DNA of 56,801 nucleotides from Alistipes sp. (GTDB lineage: Bacteria > Bacteroidota > Bacteroidia > Bacteroidales > Rikenellaceae), in contig JAFNXQ010000087.1 of assembly GCA_017383445.1 (NCBI GenBank), forward strand, positions 1 to 56,801, read 5' to 3'. The position numbers and the translations under genes were made by a program. Below the pieces are notes generated by a model. That model was not told where the DNA came from. It saw nothing but the letters and a program-made list of their open reading frames with translations, and made no database searches. Shown here one piece after another: positions 34,165-42,281 of this stretch (its first letter is position 1; each line of letters starts with the position of its first letter).

Positions 34165-36584
34165 AACTCTACATTGATTCTCAGCGTTGCGACACAGGTG
34201 AAGATTTTGTTCTGCCAAAAAACATCTTCAACCTCAACAACCAAACCCTGACAGAGGTGGAACGGCAGCAAGAGGGAACGAGCATCACGCTACGCATACC
34301 CGCCAGCCGCCGCAACGATGCGATAATGGGCTTTGCCGCCGACCCGCACGCCGAGGTGCGTTTCAATGCCTCATATCATCACGGCGAGATAGAGAGTGAC
34401 GGCGTGGTGGTATTTGGTGGTGTTGTGCATCTGGAAGCTATTGAGGCAGAGCCGATAGCCAGCGGCAGCAGAGGACACTCGGTAAGTTACCGCATACGCA
34501 TAACCGATGGAGCCGACGAGTGGGCAAAGCAGATGGCGACAACACCACTGCAAGAGACCGCCCTTGTATATTCGGCAACGCTGAACGGGGCGACGATAGC
34601 CGAGAGCTGGGAGGAGGATAGCGTGGTGAGGTTTCTGCCCGTCTATCGCGACGAGTACCTACGGTCGGAGGAGCAGGATACGCTATACCCGCCACAGCGA
34701 GTGCTGACCGTAGGCGACTATCACCCCTTCATCTCGGTAAAGAGCCTCGTGGAGGTAATGTTTGCCGAGAGGGGTTACACCATAAAAGGTAACTTCTGGC
34801 AGTCGGAGCTGGTGAAGAGCCTGATGATAAGCGGTTGCACGGCCGCCGACAACTCTCTCTCGGCAGCAAGGCTGACGGCGGTGGCGGGTTTCTGTGCCGG
34901 CAGGGAGAATACGGCGACAGCCGAGGCGGACTACTCGGGGCGTGTATATCTCTCGTCGGTGGTGCTTGCCAACTCGCTGGGTAACTTTGTCGAGAGTGCG
35001 GACAAGAGCCTCAACGAGGAGTTTTTCAACAACGGCAACTCACTCTCCATCAGCGAGGAGGGTTTGATATACCGACCGAGGGTGGCAGCTTCGGTGGCCT
35101 TTGATATCTACCTGAAATACACCACCGACTACCGCATACTCTCGCGTGAGAGATTGCAGGGCTTCGACTCCATTTATGTCGATGCGGGGTGCGATATGCA
35201 GTTCGGCATACTCAACCCCTACACCGACCGAAGGGGCGAGATAGCCGCCAGAACGAACTACCTATGCACGATTTTCGACTTCGCAGAGGGCGAGCATTAC
35301 CGCATAGAGTGGAAAAACACAGCAGGAGTCATCTCCTACACCGACCTCACGGCCCGTGCGACAACCGTTACCTCGGTGGCCGGCTCCGCCGCCGACTGCC
35401 GACTGCTGAAAGAGCAGGCCGATGGCTCGTTTGCAGAGGCGGAGGGCGACTGGGCGATGTATGACGGCTATGTGGAGGAGTGTGGCACGCGTGAAGTGGA
35501 GGTGACGCTGCGAACAGCTCCGGAGGTACTCTCACCACAGCACGCGAAGGAGTTTATACGAATGTATATGTATGGTGCAGAGCCACATCAGCGTATAACA
35601 CTCTCGGCGGAGTGTCGTCTGCGACCCGTATTTACATCGGCAGCGGGTCTTGGCTCGCACCTGACGGCAAAGGATATCCTGCAACACAACGCTACGCAGA
35701 TGAACCTGCTCACAGCCTTGCAGCAGATGTTCAACCTGCACATCTACTCCGACAAGCAGCGACGTGAGGTGTGGATAGAGCCACACGATGACTTCTACAA
35801 CGACGACTGCCACGACTGGAGTCACCGCGTGGTGCTCTCCGACAATCTCTCGGCAGAGGAGATTGCCGCCGAGGTGGGAGCAAGGCGTACGCTGGCCTAC
35901 CGCAGTGACGGAGGCGGTGCCGTGAGCCGCTTCAACCTCAAACAACAGACCACATTGGGAGAGTGGTCGGCAAAGACGGACTCATACATAGCACGCGAAA
36001 GGAATCATCGCCAGACAAACACGCTGTTCTGTCCGACACTCTCCGCAACGAAGGTCTTTGCAGATGCACCCTCTGCCGCCCTGCTCTCCGTAGGCAATCG
36101 CGATGCCGACGAGGTGGGCGACAGTGCTGTGCGAATCGTCAGATGGGAAGGAGTGTTGCAGCTGCCTGCGACCGAAAGGTGGGGCTTCCCGTCGAATGGC
36201 AACAGATACCCCTTTGCAGCCTTCCACTACCCTGCCGGCAAGAGTGGCGAGGAGGGTGCTGCAATGGTGGGTGATATCCCCGCCACAGGTCCCGAGGAGA
36301 GTTTCACACTCTGCTTCGAGGATCGCGATGCGGCCGTAGGTCTGCACGCCCACTACGATAGGAAGTGGCGTGTGGAAGCTCTGCGTCGCAAGATAACCCT
36401 TTCGATACGCATCTCGCCAGAGGAGATGCTGGCGTTGAGAGATATGCGGTCAGACGGCCCCAACATTTGCTCACTTTTCAGATTAGAAGCCGACCGTCAG
36501 ACCAACCTCTTCCGCCTGCACTCCATAGTGGGATACGACATCGAGCAGGGTGTGGCCAGAATGGTCTTTGTGCATAAAGATTAA
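34158..36584 (+). CDS. Phage-cassette protein, 808 residues, tail-tip/baseplate-like (unassigned)
   Basis: The largest product of the cassette: 808 residues, acidic, beta-rich, with no signal peptide and no membrane segment. Blocks of beta-sandwich character alternate with short helical parts. The size and the coupling to the 330-residue gene suit a baseplate hub or receptor-side tail protein, but no catalytic motif or collagen-like repeat is seen. It is followed after 30 bases by the prohead protease gene. Alternative: a large virion-associated protein of unknown role. Confidence 0.5.
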   Translation: MVKLYIDSQRCDTGEDFVLPKNIFNLNNQTLTEVERQQEGTSITLRIPASRRNDAIMGFAADPHAEVRFNASYHHGEIESDGVVVFGGVVHLEAIEAEPIASGSRGHSVSYRIRITDGADEWAKQMATTPLQETALVYSATLNGATIAESWEEDSVVRFLPVYRDEYLRSEEQDTLYPPQRVLTVGDYHPFISVKSLVEVMFAERGYTIKGNFWQSELVKSLMISGCTAADNSLSAARLTAVAGFCAGRENTATAEADYSGRVYLSSVVLANSLGNFVESADKSLNEEFFNNGNSLSISEEGLIYRPRVAASVAFDIYLKYTTDYRILSRERLQGFDSIYVDAGCDMQFGILNPYTDRRGEIAARTNYLCTIFDFAEGEHYRIEWKNTAGVISYTDLTARATTVTSVAGSAADCRLLKEQADGSFAEAEGDWAMYDGYVEECGTREVEVTLRTAPEVLSPQHAKEFIRMYMYGAEPHQRITLSAECRLRPVFTSAAGLGSHLTAKDILQHNATQMNLLTALQQMFNLHIYSDKQRREVWIEPHDDFYNDDCHDWSHRVVLSDNLSAEEIAAEVGARRTLAYRSDGGGAVSRFNLKQQTTLGEWSAKTDSYIARERNHRQTNTLFCPTLSATKVFADAPSAALLSVGNRDADEVGDSAVRIVRWEGVLQLPATERWGFPSNGNRYPFAAFHYPAGKSGEEGAAMVGDIPATGPEESFTLCFEDRDAAVGLHAHYDRKWRVEALRRKITLSIRISPEEMLALRDMRSDGPNICSLFRLEADRQTNLFRLHSIVGYDIEQGVARMVFVHKD

Positions 36585-36614
36585 CCACAACATTTTTAAC
36601 AACCTAAAAAAACT

Positions 36615-37850
36615 ATGCAGACAAAAATCACAATCAGAAACGAAGCACAAACCTGTTACATTGACATCGAAGGCACTATCGGCGTACCCGAGGAGAGCCA
36701 GTTCGAGGACGCCACATCCCGCGTGGCGACATTTGAGGCCTTCCGCCGCGAAGTGAAACGTATTACGGAGGTGAAGGCGAGCTCAATCGTGGTGAACATA
36801 CGTTCTACGGGTGGCGATGTGAATGATGCACTGCTCATCTATGATGCCCTGCGTGCGTTGGATGCTCACATCACAACACGCTGCTACGGATATACCGCCT
36901 CGGCAGCGACAATCATAGCACAGGCAGCCGATGAAGGCTCTCGCGAAATTTCGGCGAACGCCCTCTACCTCATTCACAACTCGACATGTGCCATCGAGGG
37001 CAACTCAACATCGCTGGAGGCTCGCACCGAGCTGTTGCGTAAGACCGACGAGCAGCTCGCACGCCTCTACGCACTGCACTCGGGCAAGGATGAGGCGTTC
37101 TTTGCGGAGCTGATGGCAGAGAACAATGGCGAGGGTCGCTGGCTCTCGGCAGAGGAGACTATCGAGGCGGGATTGGCCGATGCTATCATCGACTACGACG
37201 AGGAGGTGGAGTATTACGACGAGAGTGAGGTTTTCACCGAGGAGCAACCCACAGAGCCCGCAACCGACGAGTCCGCCAATGAGCCATCAGGCACAGGCTC
37301 GCTGCCGACAGACAAGAGCAACGACGAGAGCAAGCCGGCAAAGTCCCCACGCCGAGGTAAGCGAGGAGGTCATCACACCTCGGAGACAGCGTGGGGCTCG
37401 ATAATCCGATTCCTGCTCAACCGACTTGCCATACGCATTGACGAGTGGATAGAGTCGTTACAGGAGAAGCGTAAGCAGAAGCAGGAGCAGGAGGGTACCA
37501 CCGACAAGGAGAGCTCAAAGGAGAAGAGTCGCAAGAAGCGTGGCAACAAGGGCAAGGAGAGTGACTCGGCACAGCAGGAGAACAAGCCCTCGCAGGAGCA
37601 GCCCACAACGGAGCAGGAGTCTGCGACACAGCCCGAAAAGGGCAATGCAGGCAAGGCAGAGGTAACCCCTGCGGAGGAGTCTTTGCCCAAGGCGTCGGCT
37701 TCGACTCAATCGGCACTCTTCTTTACCGAACGTCAGCGTCTTTATGCTGCAACGCAGCTGCAAAGCATCGAGGACCCCTCGATGGGCGATGTTCAGCTCG
37801 GCTCAAACGCACAGGCCTACGCCGAAGATGTCAAGGTCTTTGACCGATAA
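36615..37850 (+). CDS. ClpP/S49-like prohead protease fused to a scaffold-like tail
   Basis: A 411-residue head-maturation protease. Residues 1-195 are ClpP-like: RSTGGDVNDA oxyanion region, nucleophile Ser96 in YTASAATI and His121 in YLIHNS, 25 apart as in ClpP (Ser97, His122). The usual Asp before the W/F-L-S-A-E-E block is Gly174 (GEGRWLSAEE), so the third triad member is uncertain; Glu173 is a candidate. Residues about 200-385 are highly charged (Lys/Glu/Gln/Ser), as expected of a scaffold segment removed during head maturation, with a short hydrophobic helix (about 257-280). It lies directly upstream of the capsid gene, the classical order. Confidence 0.78.
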   Translation: MQTKITIRNEAQTCYIDIEGTIGVPEESQFEDATSRVATFEAFRREVKRITEVKASSIVVNIRSTGGDVNDALLIYDALRALDAHITTRCYGYTASAATIIAQAADEGSREISANALYLIHNSTCAIEGNSTSLEARTELLRKTDEQLARLYALHSGKDEAFFAELMAENNGEGRWLSAEETIEAGLADAIIDYDEEVEYYDESEVFTEEQPTEPATDESANEPSGTGSLPTDKSNDESKPAKSPRRGKRGGHHTSETAWGSIIRFLLNRLAIRIDEWIESLQEKRKQKQEQEGTTDKESSKEKSRKKRGNKGKESDSAQQENKPSQEQPTTEQESATQPEKGNAGKAEVTPAEESLPKASASTQSALFFTERQRLYAATQLQSIEDPSMGDVQLGSNAQAYAEDVKVFDR

Positions 37851-37904
37851 ACAACCTTTTTTAATCAACAAAAAAACTTTTTAACCAATTAAAACATTAA
37901 AACT

Positions 37905-38912
37905 ATGTCTAACACTATCGTAAATTCAAAAACATACACTGGTTCTGATTTGGAGAAAATCTTCTTCCGTCCTATCCTTGCCGGCGACTCTGCCGAGGAG
38001 CTTGGCATCCGTATTCTCTACAATATGCCTATGCCTACGGTATTGCCCGTTGTGTCCACACGCGAGGATGTGATGCTTCCCATTGATTCAAAAAGCTACT
38101 CCTGGGATACCGAGCAGCGTACGGTGGAGCATCGCGAGATTCAGATGGAACGCGTAAAGGCCGAGAACGCCTATTCAGCCAGCGACTACTTCTCGACCAT
38201 CTTTGAGTCCTTGTCAAACAAGAGTGGTGCAAATCTTACCGACCTCTCCGGCACCGATTTGGAGGCTGCCGAGACAGACCTCTTCCGTAAGGCTATCGCC
38301 GAGAGTATCAGAATGAATTTGTGGATGGGTGATACATCAAACACCAACCCCACATCATACAACTCATTCGACGGAATCCTCACAAAGCTCTACGCCGCTG
38401 TGGGTAACTACGATTGCCACTACTCTGATACAGCCCTTTCGCAGACTCTTGAGACAAAGCCCATTACCGAGGTGCTGGATGCCTACATCGAGAAGTCAAG
38501 CCCACAGTTGAAGGGTCTGTTCAAGGAGGGTCAGGTAGCATTTTTCGTGAGCCCCGGTGTTTACAAGCGTTATCAGGCATATCTTGACGAGCAGTTCGGA
38601 ACAGCCATCTACAACGACATTCAGAATGGTCGCAAGCAGTTGATGTTCCGCGGATTCCCCATCGTGGAGGTGAACTTGCAGCCATATATCAACGTGGCGA
38701 ACATCCCTGCCGACTACATCGTCTTTACCGATCGTCGCAACATCGTTCTGGCGGTGAATACAGCCGACATCCCCGGTGCAGAGATTCGTATGTGGTATAA
38801 TCCCGACGTGATGCAGAATCGTCAGCGTGCCGTATTCGCTATCGGCTGCGAGATTCTCGACTACAACCTCGTAGGTGCCGGTATGGACTACCACGAAGAG
38901 GAAGAGGAGTAG
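37905..38912 (+). CDS. Major capsid protein-like (HK97-fold expected)
   Basis: A 335-residue protein without signal peptide, placed straight after the protease-scaffold gene as capsid genes usually are. It has an N-terminal arm, a long amphipathic stretch around 85-125 (spine-helix-like) and the central block RMNLWMGDT followed by FDGI. C-terminal strands (IVFTDRRNIVLAVNT) resemble HK97-type capsid A domains. An acidic tail ends the protein. Its T-ending codons are more frequent than in flanking genes, as seen for abundant proteins. The fold is inferred from order and pattern, not from a profile search. Confidence 0.68.
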   Translation: MSNTIVNSKTYTGSDLEKIFFRPILAGDSAEELGIRILYNMPMPTVLPVVSTREDVMLPIDSKSYSWDTEQRTVEHREIQMERVKAENAYSASDYFSTIFESLSNKSGANLTDLSGTDLEAAETDLFRKAIAESIRMNLWMGDTSNTNPTSYNSFDGILTKLYAAVGNYDCHYSDTALSQTLETKPITEVLDAYIEKSSPQLKGLFKEGQVAFFVSPGVYKRYQAYLDEQFGTAIYNDIQNGRKQLMFRGFPIVEVNLQPYINVANIPADYIVFTDRRNIVLAVNTADIPGAEIRMWYNPDVMQNRQRAVFAIGCEILDYNLVGAGMDYHEEEEE

Positions 38913-38925
38913 AAAGGGGTAGATT

Positions 38926-39384
38926 ATGGCAGAGAATAACTCTTTCAAAGCAGTAGGAGGCATCCTCGCCGCAGAGCTCTTCCCCGTAGCAACACTCGCC
39001 TCGGCAGATGATATCATCAATGGAGGGGGCATAGAGGTTGAGCTGGCGGACTACGCCTCGCACTATGACGAGAGTTTCTCTTCGGACAACGGGCTGGTGA
39101 GTGTGGAGCACACACTCACCCTCGTTGCCGAGAGAGCCAATGCCGGGAAGTGGATTGATGCCGAGTTTCTGCGTCATTGTGCCGTAGAGGGTGTCGCAGC
39201 CAGAGTATGGCTCGCCACGGGCGAGGTGCTGACGATGGGCTGGTCACCACGCTTTGGCTTTGAGCAGGCGTTACGGCTTGACTCTGTGAAGGCTCTGTCG
39301 GGAAGCCGTCCCAAGCATCGTCCGCGAGTGGAGCTGACGCTATCGAGTCGCGACCTTCACTCGGCATACAGCGAGGATGATTAG
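38926..39384 (+). CDS. Phage-cassette protein, 152 residues, unknown
   Basis: A 152-residue protein between capsid and portal genes, with AAAGGGG just upstream as a good ribosome site. It has a beta-rich central part and no signal or membrane segment. Its position suggests a head decoration, tail-tube-like or head-tail joining protein, but no motif decides between them. Confidence 0.5.
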   Translation: MAENNSFKAVGGILAAELFPVATLASADDIINGGGIEVELADYASHYDESFSSDNGLVSVEHTLTLVAERANAGKWIDAEFLRHCAVEGVAARVWLATGEVLTMGWSPRFGFEQALRLDSVKALSGSRPKHRPRVELTLSSRDLHSAYSEDD

Positions 39385-39414
39385 TATTTGTTGAATTCTA
39401 AAATTTTATCCCTT

Positions 39415-40638
39415 ATGGAAAACGAAAAGAAGAAGAGCTTTGTCACCATCGGAAACCGCAAGAAGGCACCGCTGCTCACACTCTCATCGACAACGGTGGA
39501 GAGTGATGAGTACTGGCGTTGGGGTGACGACAATATGATGCCATCGGCACTGTCGCTTATGTCACGTCGTTCGACAACACATCGACGCATAATAAACGAC
39601 AAGTCGGACTACATAGCCGGCAAGGGCTTTTCGTATGGTGATGCCGACCCCCGTCTGGCGGCCTTTGTCGGGCACGCCAACGGCAACGGCGAGTCGTTAC
39701 GCACGGTGCTGAGCCGTGTGACATTCGACAAGTCGCTGCTCGGAAACGCATTCGTGGAGGTGGTGACCGACCATAACGGCTCCTTCCTCTCGCTATATCA
39801 TCAGGACGCGTCGTGCGTGCGTGTAGCCCGCGACAACAAGCACGTCATCCTGCATCATAACTGGGGCTCGTTCAAGGCAAAAGAGGCTGTTACACTGCCC
39901 CTCTATCCGCTTTTTGAGGAGCAGAGTGACGGCTCACTGCGTTCGGTGATTCACTACAAGGAGTATGAGCCTATGTTCACGCACTACGGCGTGCCGAAGT
40001 ACATCGCCGGTATGAGTGTGTCGGCCATAGCCTACAAGACCGACTGCTGGAACATATCACGTCTGGACAACTCGTTCCAGCTATCGGGAGTGATGATGCT
40101 GGACACAGGAGCCAGCAACGAGGAGGATGCCGAGCAGATTGTACGCACCGCACAACGCCAATTTGCCGGCGACCCCGGACAGGTGATGTTCATCGTACGC
40201 AACGGACAGGAGAACGACAACTCGCAGTTCATACCCCTGACATCGAATAACGAGGGCGACTGGAACCATCTGCACGACCAGGCGACAAGCGACATAGTGA
40301 TTGCCCACTCGTGGTTCCGCTCACTCAGCGGTCTGGACTATGCGTCGGGATTCAGTGCCGAACGTATCCTGCACGAGTACGAGGTGGCACTCAACACGGT
40401 CATCCTCGCCGAGCAGGAGGAGTTGCTGAGCCCATTGAAGCAGATTCTGCTCAACGTGGCAGGTATTGACGCCTCGACATTGGAGGTGATAAACCGCCCG
40501 CCAACGCGTTCAAAGCCGATTTATATGAAGGTGTGGGAGGCCCGCAAGGCCGACGGCCTGGAATATGACGAGATGGATGAACGACAGCAGGCTTATCTGT
40601 CGGAGATAACCAAGTATAACGTAACAAGCATAAAATAG
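39415..40638 (+). CDS. Phage portal protein
   Basis: A 407-residue protein; the ATG at 39415 is taken because an upstream TTG (39388) would start in the intergenic space. Portal hallmarks are RRSTTHRRIINDKSDYIAG at about 45-64 (clip/wing region start), SFLSLYHQDASCVRV, and the helical SLSGLDYASGFSAERILHEYEVALNTV region near residue 300 onward. It forms the DNA entry vertex of the capsid. Placing portal after capsid, and not next to a terminase, is unusual. No terminase gene is present anywhere in the cassette. Confidence 0.78.
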   Translation: MENEKKKSFVTIGNRKKAPLLTLSSTTVESDEYWRWGDDNMMPSALSLMSRRSTTHRRIINDKSDYIAGKGFSYGDADPRLAAFVGHANGNGESLRTVLSRVTFDKSLLGNAFVEVVTDHNGSFLSLYHQDASCVRVARDNKHVILHHNWGSFKAKEAVTLPLYPLFEEQSDGSLRSVIHYKEYEPMFTHYGVPKYIAGMSVSAIAYKTDCWNISRLDNSFQLSGVMMLDTGASNEEDAEQIVRTAQRQFAGDPGQVMFIVRNGQENDNSQFIPLTSNNEGDWNHLHDQATSDIVIAHSWFRSLSGLDYASGFSAERILHEYEVALNTVILAEQEELLSPLKQILLNVAGIDASTLEVINRPPTRSKPIYMKVWEARKADGLEYDEMDERQQAYLSEITKYNVTSIK

Positions 40639-40644
40639 AGGCCT

Positions 40645-41118
40645 ATGTATCAAAACATTATAACACCAGAGGAGGTCATTGCTCTTGCCTTCTCCGACGG
40701 CGAGTACATCAACCCTGCCGTCATCACCAACCTCGACATTGCCGTTGTCATCAAACGATGGATAATACCCATCACGGGCGAGGCTCTGTTGAAGGCCATT
40801 ATGCTGGGCAAGTACAAGGATTTCACCGAGAAGATTCTGAAGCCCACCATTGCCGCATACGTGCGTCTGGATATGCAGCCGCGACTCAACGCCTCGACAG
40901 GTCAGCTGGGACTCTCGGTGGTGGCCGGAGCAAACAACAAAGCCGCCGACGAGAAGCTGCGTCACGAGTTGATGACATCGCTGCGAAACCGAGCAAAGTG
41001 TTTGAGAAAATATATGCTGGAGTATCTCGAAAACAACTCCGGACTGAGAGAGTACACCGGCAAGGAGAATGTTCTTAACAGATGTAGCTGTGATGGAGGC
41101 ATTGTACAAATATTGTAG
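40645..41118 (+). CDS. Head-tail connector-like protein (DUF6712-type, tentative)
   Basis: A 157-residue, largely helical protein starting six bases after the portal gene. The pattern ITPEEVIALAF, then a helical bundle with IKPTIAAYV-like spacing and RHELMTSLRNRAK, resembles Bacteroidetes phage connector-type proteins that follow the portal. Assignment to DUF6712 is from memory of the family pattern. Its end overlaps the holin gene by 50 bases if the first holin ATG is used. Confidence 0.5.
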   Translation: MYQNIITPEEVIALAFSDGEYINPAVITNLDIAVVIKRWIIPITGEALLKAIMLGKYKDFTEKILKPTIAAYVRLDMQPRLNASTGQLGLSVVAGANNKAADEKLRHELMTSLRNRAKCLRKYMLEYLENNSGLREYTGKENVLNRCSCDGGIVQIL

Positions 41119-41521
41119 CGGCTGTGTGGCAGCCATAGCGGCACTGTTCGCACCTGTCGTGCCGATGATATGGGCTCTGGTGGGCTTCATCGGATGGGAC
41201 TTTCTGACCGGCGTGATGGCTTCCTATCGCGAGGCTCGCCGCTACGGCAAGCCGTGGTACTTCGAAAGCCGCGAGGCGTGGCGGACAATCGAGAAACTCG
41301 GATTTTCGATTATCTCGCTGTGTATGGCCTTCACGATAGATACGCTGCTGCTCGGATTTATGGAGCTGCACCTGACGAACCTACTGGCAGGGTTTATATG
41401 TGGCGTGGAGATGTGGTCGTTTTTAGAAAATGCCTGCCGCATAAGCGATGCTCCGTTGCTGCGTCATCTGCGACGATTAGTGAGAAGTAAAATCAGAGAG
41501 GAGGTGGAGAATAATGAGTAG
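41069..41521 (+). CDS. Phage holin (Phage_holin_4-like)
   Basis: A 150-residue membrane protein with three or four hydrophobic segments (about 17-45, 75-100, 105-125) and a charged C-terminus. The segment FIGWDFLTGVMASY matches the D-x-L-T-G-V-x-A signature of the holin_4 group. Start choice: ATG 41069 has AAGGAG just upstream; ATG 41093 is an alternative that reduces the overlap with the connector gene. The product would permeabilise the inner membrane to let the hydrolase reach the wall. It overlaps the next gene by eight bases. Confidence 0.78.
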   Translation: MFLTDVAVMEALYKYCSGCVAAIAALFAPVVPMIWALVGFIGWDFLTGVMASYREARRYGKPWYFESREAWRTIEKLGFSIISLCMAFTIDTLLLGFMELHLTNLLAGFICGVEMWSFLENACRISDAPLLRHLRRLVRSKIREEVENNE

Positions 41522-41915
41522 AGGCCTGTCAAACTGCAACCCGGGCAACATACGCCGTTCGAAGGTGCGTTATCGTGGCGAGGTACACCCCTCGAAAGAT
41601 GCCCAGTTCAAGCAGTTTATATCGATGCCGTGGGGCTATCGTGCTATGTTTGTGCTGCTTGATACCTATCGCAAGCGTTATGGACTGGATACGCTGAAAG
41701 GTATGATTTCGCGTTATGCCCCACCCTCGGAGAATCACACCTGGCTCTACATCGACACGGTGTGCCAGCTCACGGGACACCGACCCGACGACAAGATTGA
41801 CACCCGCAAACGAGAGGTGATGGTGCCTATCGTGATGGCAATGTCGCGTGTGGAGAATGGTGCTTTTGCTATGCGTCAGGATGTGGAGACGGGGTGGCGA
41901 CTGACTGATTTTTAG
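41514..41915 (+). CDS. Phage cell-wall hydrolase-like protein (P5/transglycosylase type)
   Basis: A 133-residue protein without signal peptide, translationally coupled to the holin. The NPGNIR motif near residue 9, the F..F....WGYRAM block and ISRYAPPSENHT match the small lysozyme-like family often labelled structural protein P5 in Bacteroidetes phages. It probably cleaves peptidoglycan during lysis or particle entry. The pair holin-hydrolase is complete, so the lysis function seems kept. A terminator follows 26 bases downstream. Confidence 0.72.
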   Translation: MSRGLSNCNPGNIRRSKVRYRGEVHPSKDAQFKQFISMPWGYRAMFVLLDTYRKRYGLDTLKGMISRYAPPSENHTWLYIDTVCQLTGHRPDDKIDTRKREVMVPIVMAMSRVENGAFAMRQDVETGWRLTDF

Positions 41916-41940
41916 GGCGTTAAGCCTGATGTATGATTGA

Positions 41941-41986
41941 TTAGGGAGTACGGAGAGATTTTCTTTGTGCTCCCTAAACTTTTTTG
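41941..41986 (+). terminator. Intrinsic terminator closing the phage-derived cassette
   Basis: Eleven-bp stem TTAGGGAGTAC / GTGCTCCCTAA (one G-T pair) followed by ACTTTTTTG. Confidence 0.85.
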
Positions 41987-42069
41987 ATGTGCTATGTAGT
42001 TTAATATTAACGCCGTTGAAGATACAATGCCAGACCCCGTAAATCCGTCTATTTTCAGGCCAATAATCT

Positions 42070-42099
42070 TGATTATTGGAGAAAAATTTCTATATTTGT
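42070..42099 (+). promoter_or_regulatory. Promoter of the Tyr/Trp-rich lipoprotein operon
   Basis: TTG at 42070-42072, 19-base spacer, TATATTTG at 42092-42099: full match to the Bacteroidales pattern. Confidence 0.75.
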
Positions 42100-42105
42100 A
42101 ACAAA

Positions 42106-42281
42106 TTAGGTGTGGTGTCGCCACAAAACCAAGCCCCCAATGCAGAGAAAACCTCTCGGCACGAAGGGTTGGTACAATGGTTGATATAATAATCGGCGGG
42201 CATCATACGTTAGTTTTACAAATGGGGGCAGCTGCGGTTGCCCGAAGCAGAGTGTAACCCTTACAAAAAAAAGGAAGCATT
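42106..42281 (+). other. Structured 5' leader, possible regulatory RNA element
   Basis: About 175 bases of leader hold several pairings: GTGG/CCAC, AGAG/CTCT (42144-42156), a long-range stem GCCCCCA (42133-42139) with TGGGGGC (42223-42229), and CGGGCA (42197-42202) with TGCCCG (42239-42244). The last two cross, so they form a pseudoknot or exclude each other. This suits a regulatory leader; no known riboswitch class is recognised. Confidence 0.4.

Noticed and set aside
32197..42281. att sites or flanking direct repeats marking an integrated prophage
   Set aside because: No duplicated sequence of 15 bases or more was noticed at the two borders, and no tRNA gene or integrase is nearby; short repeats could have been missed by eye.
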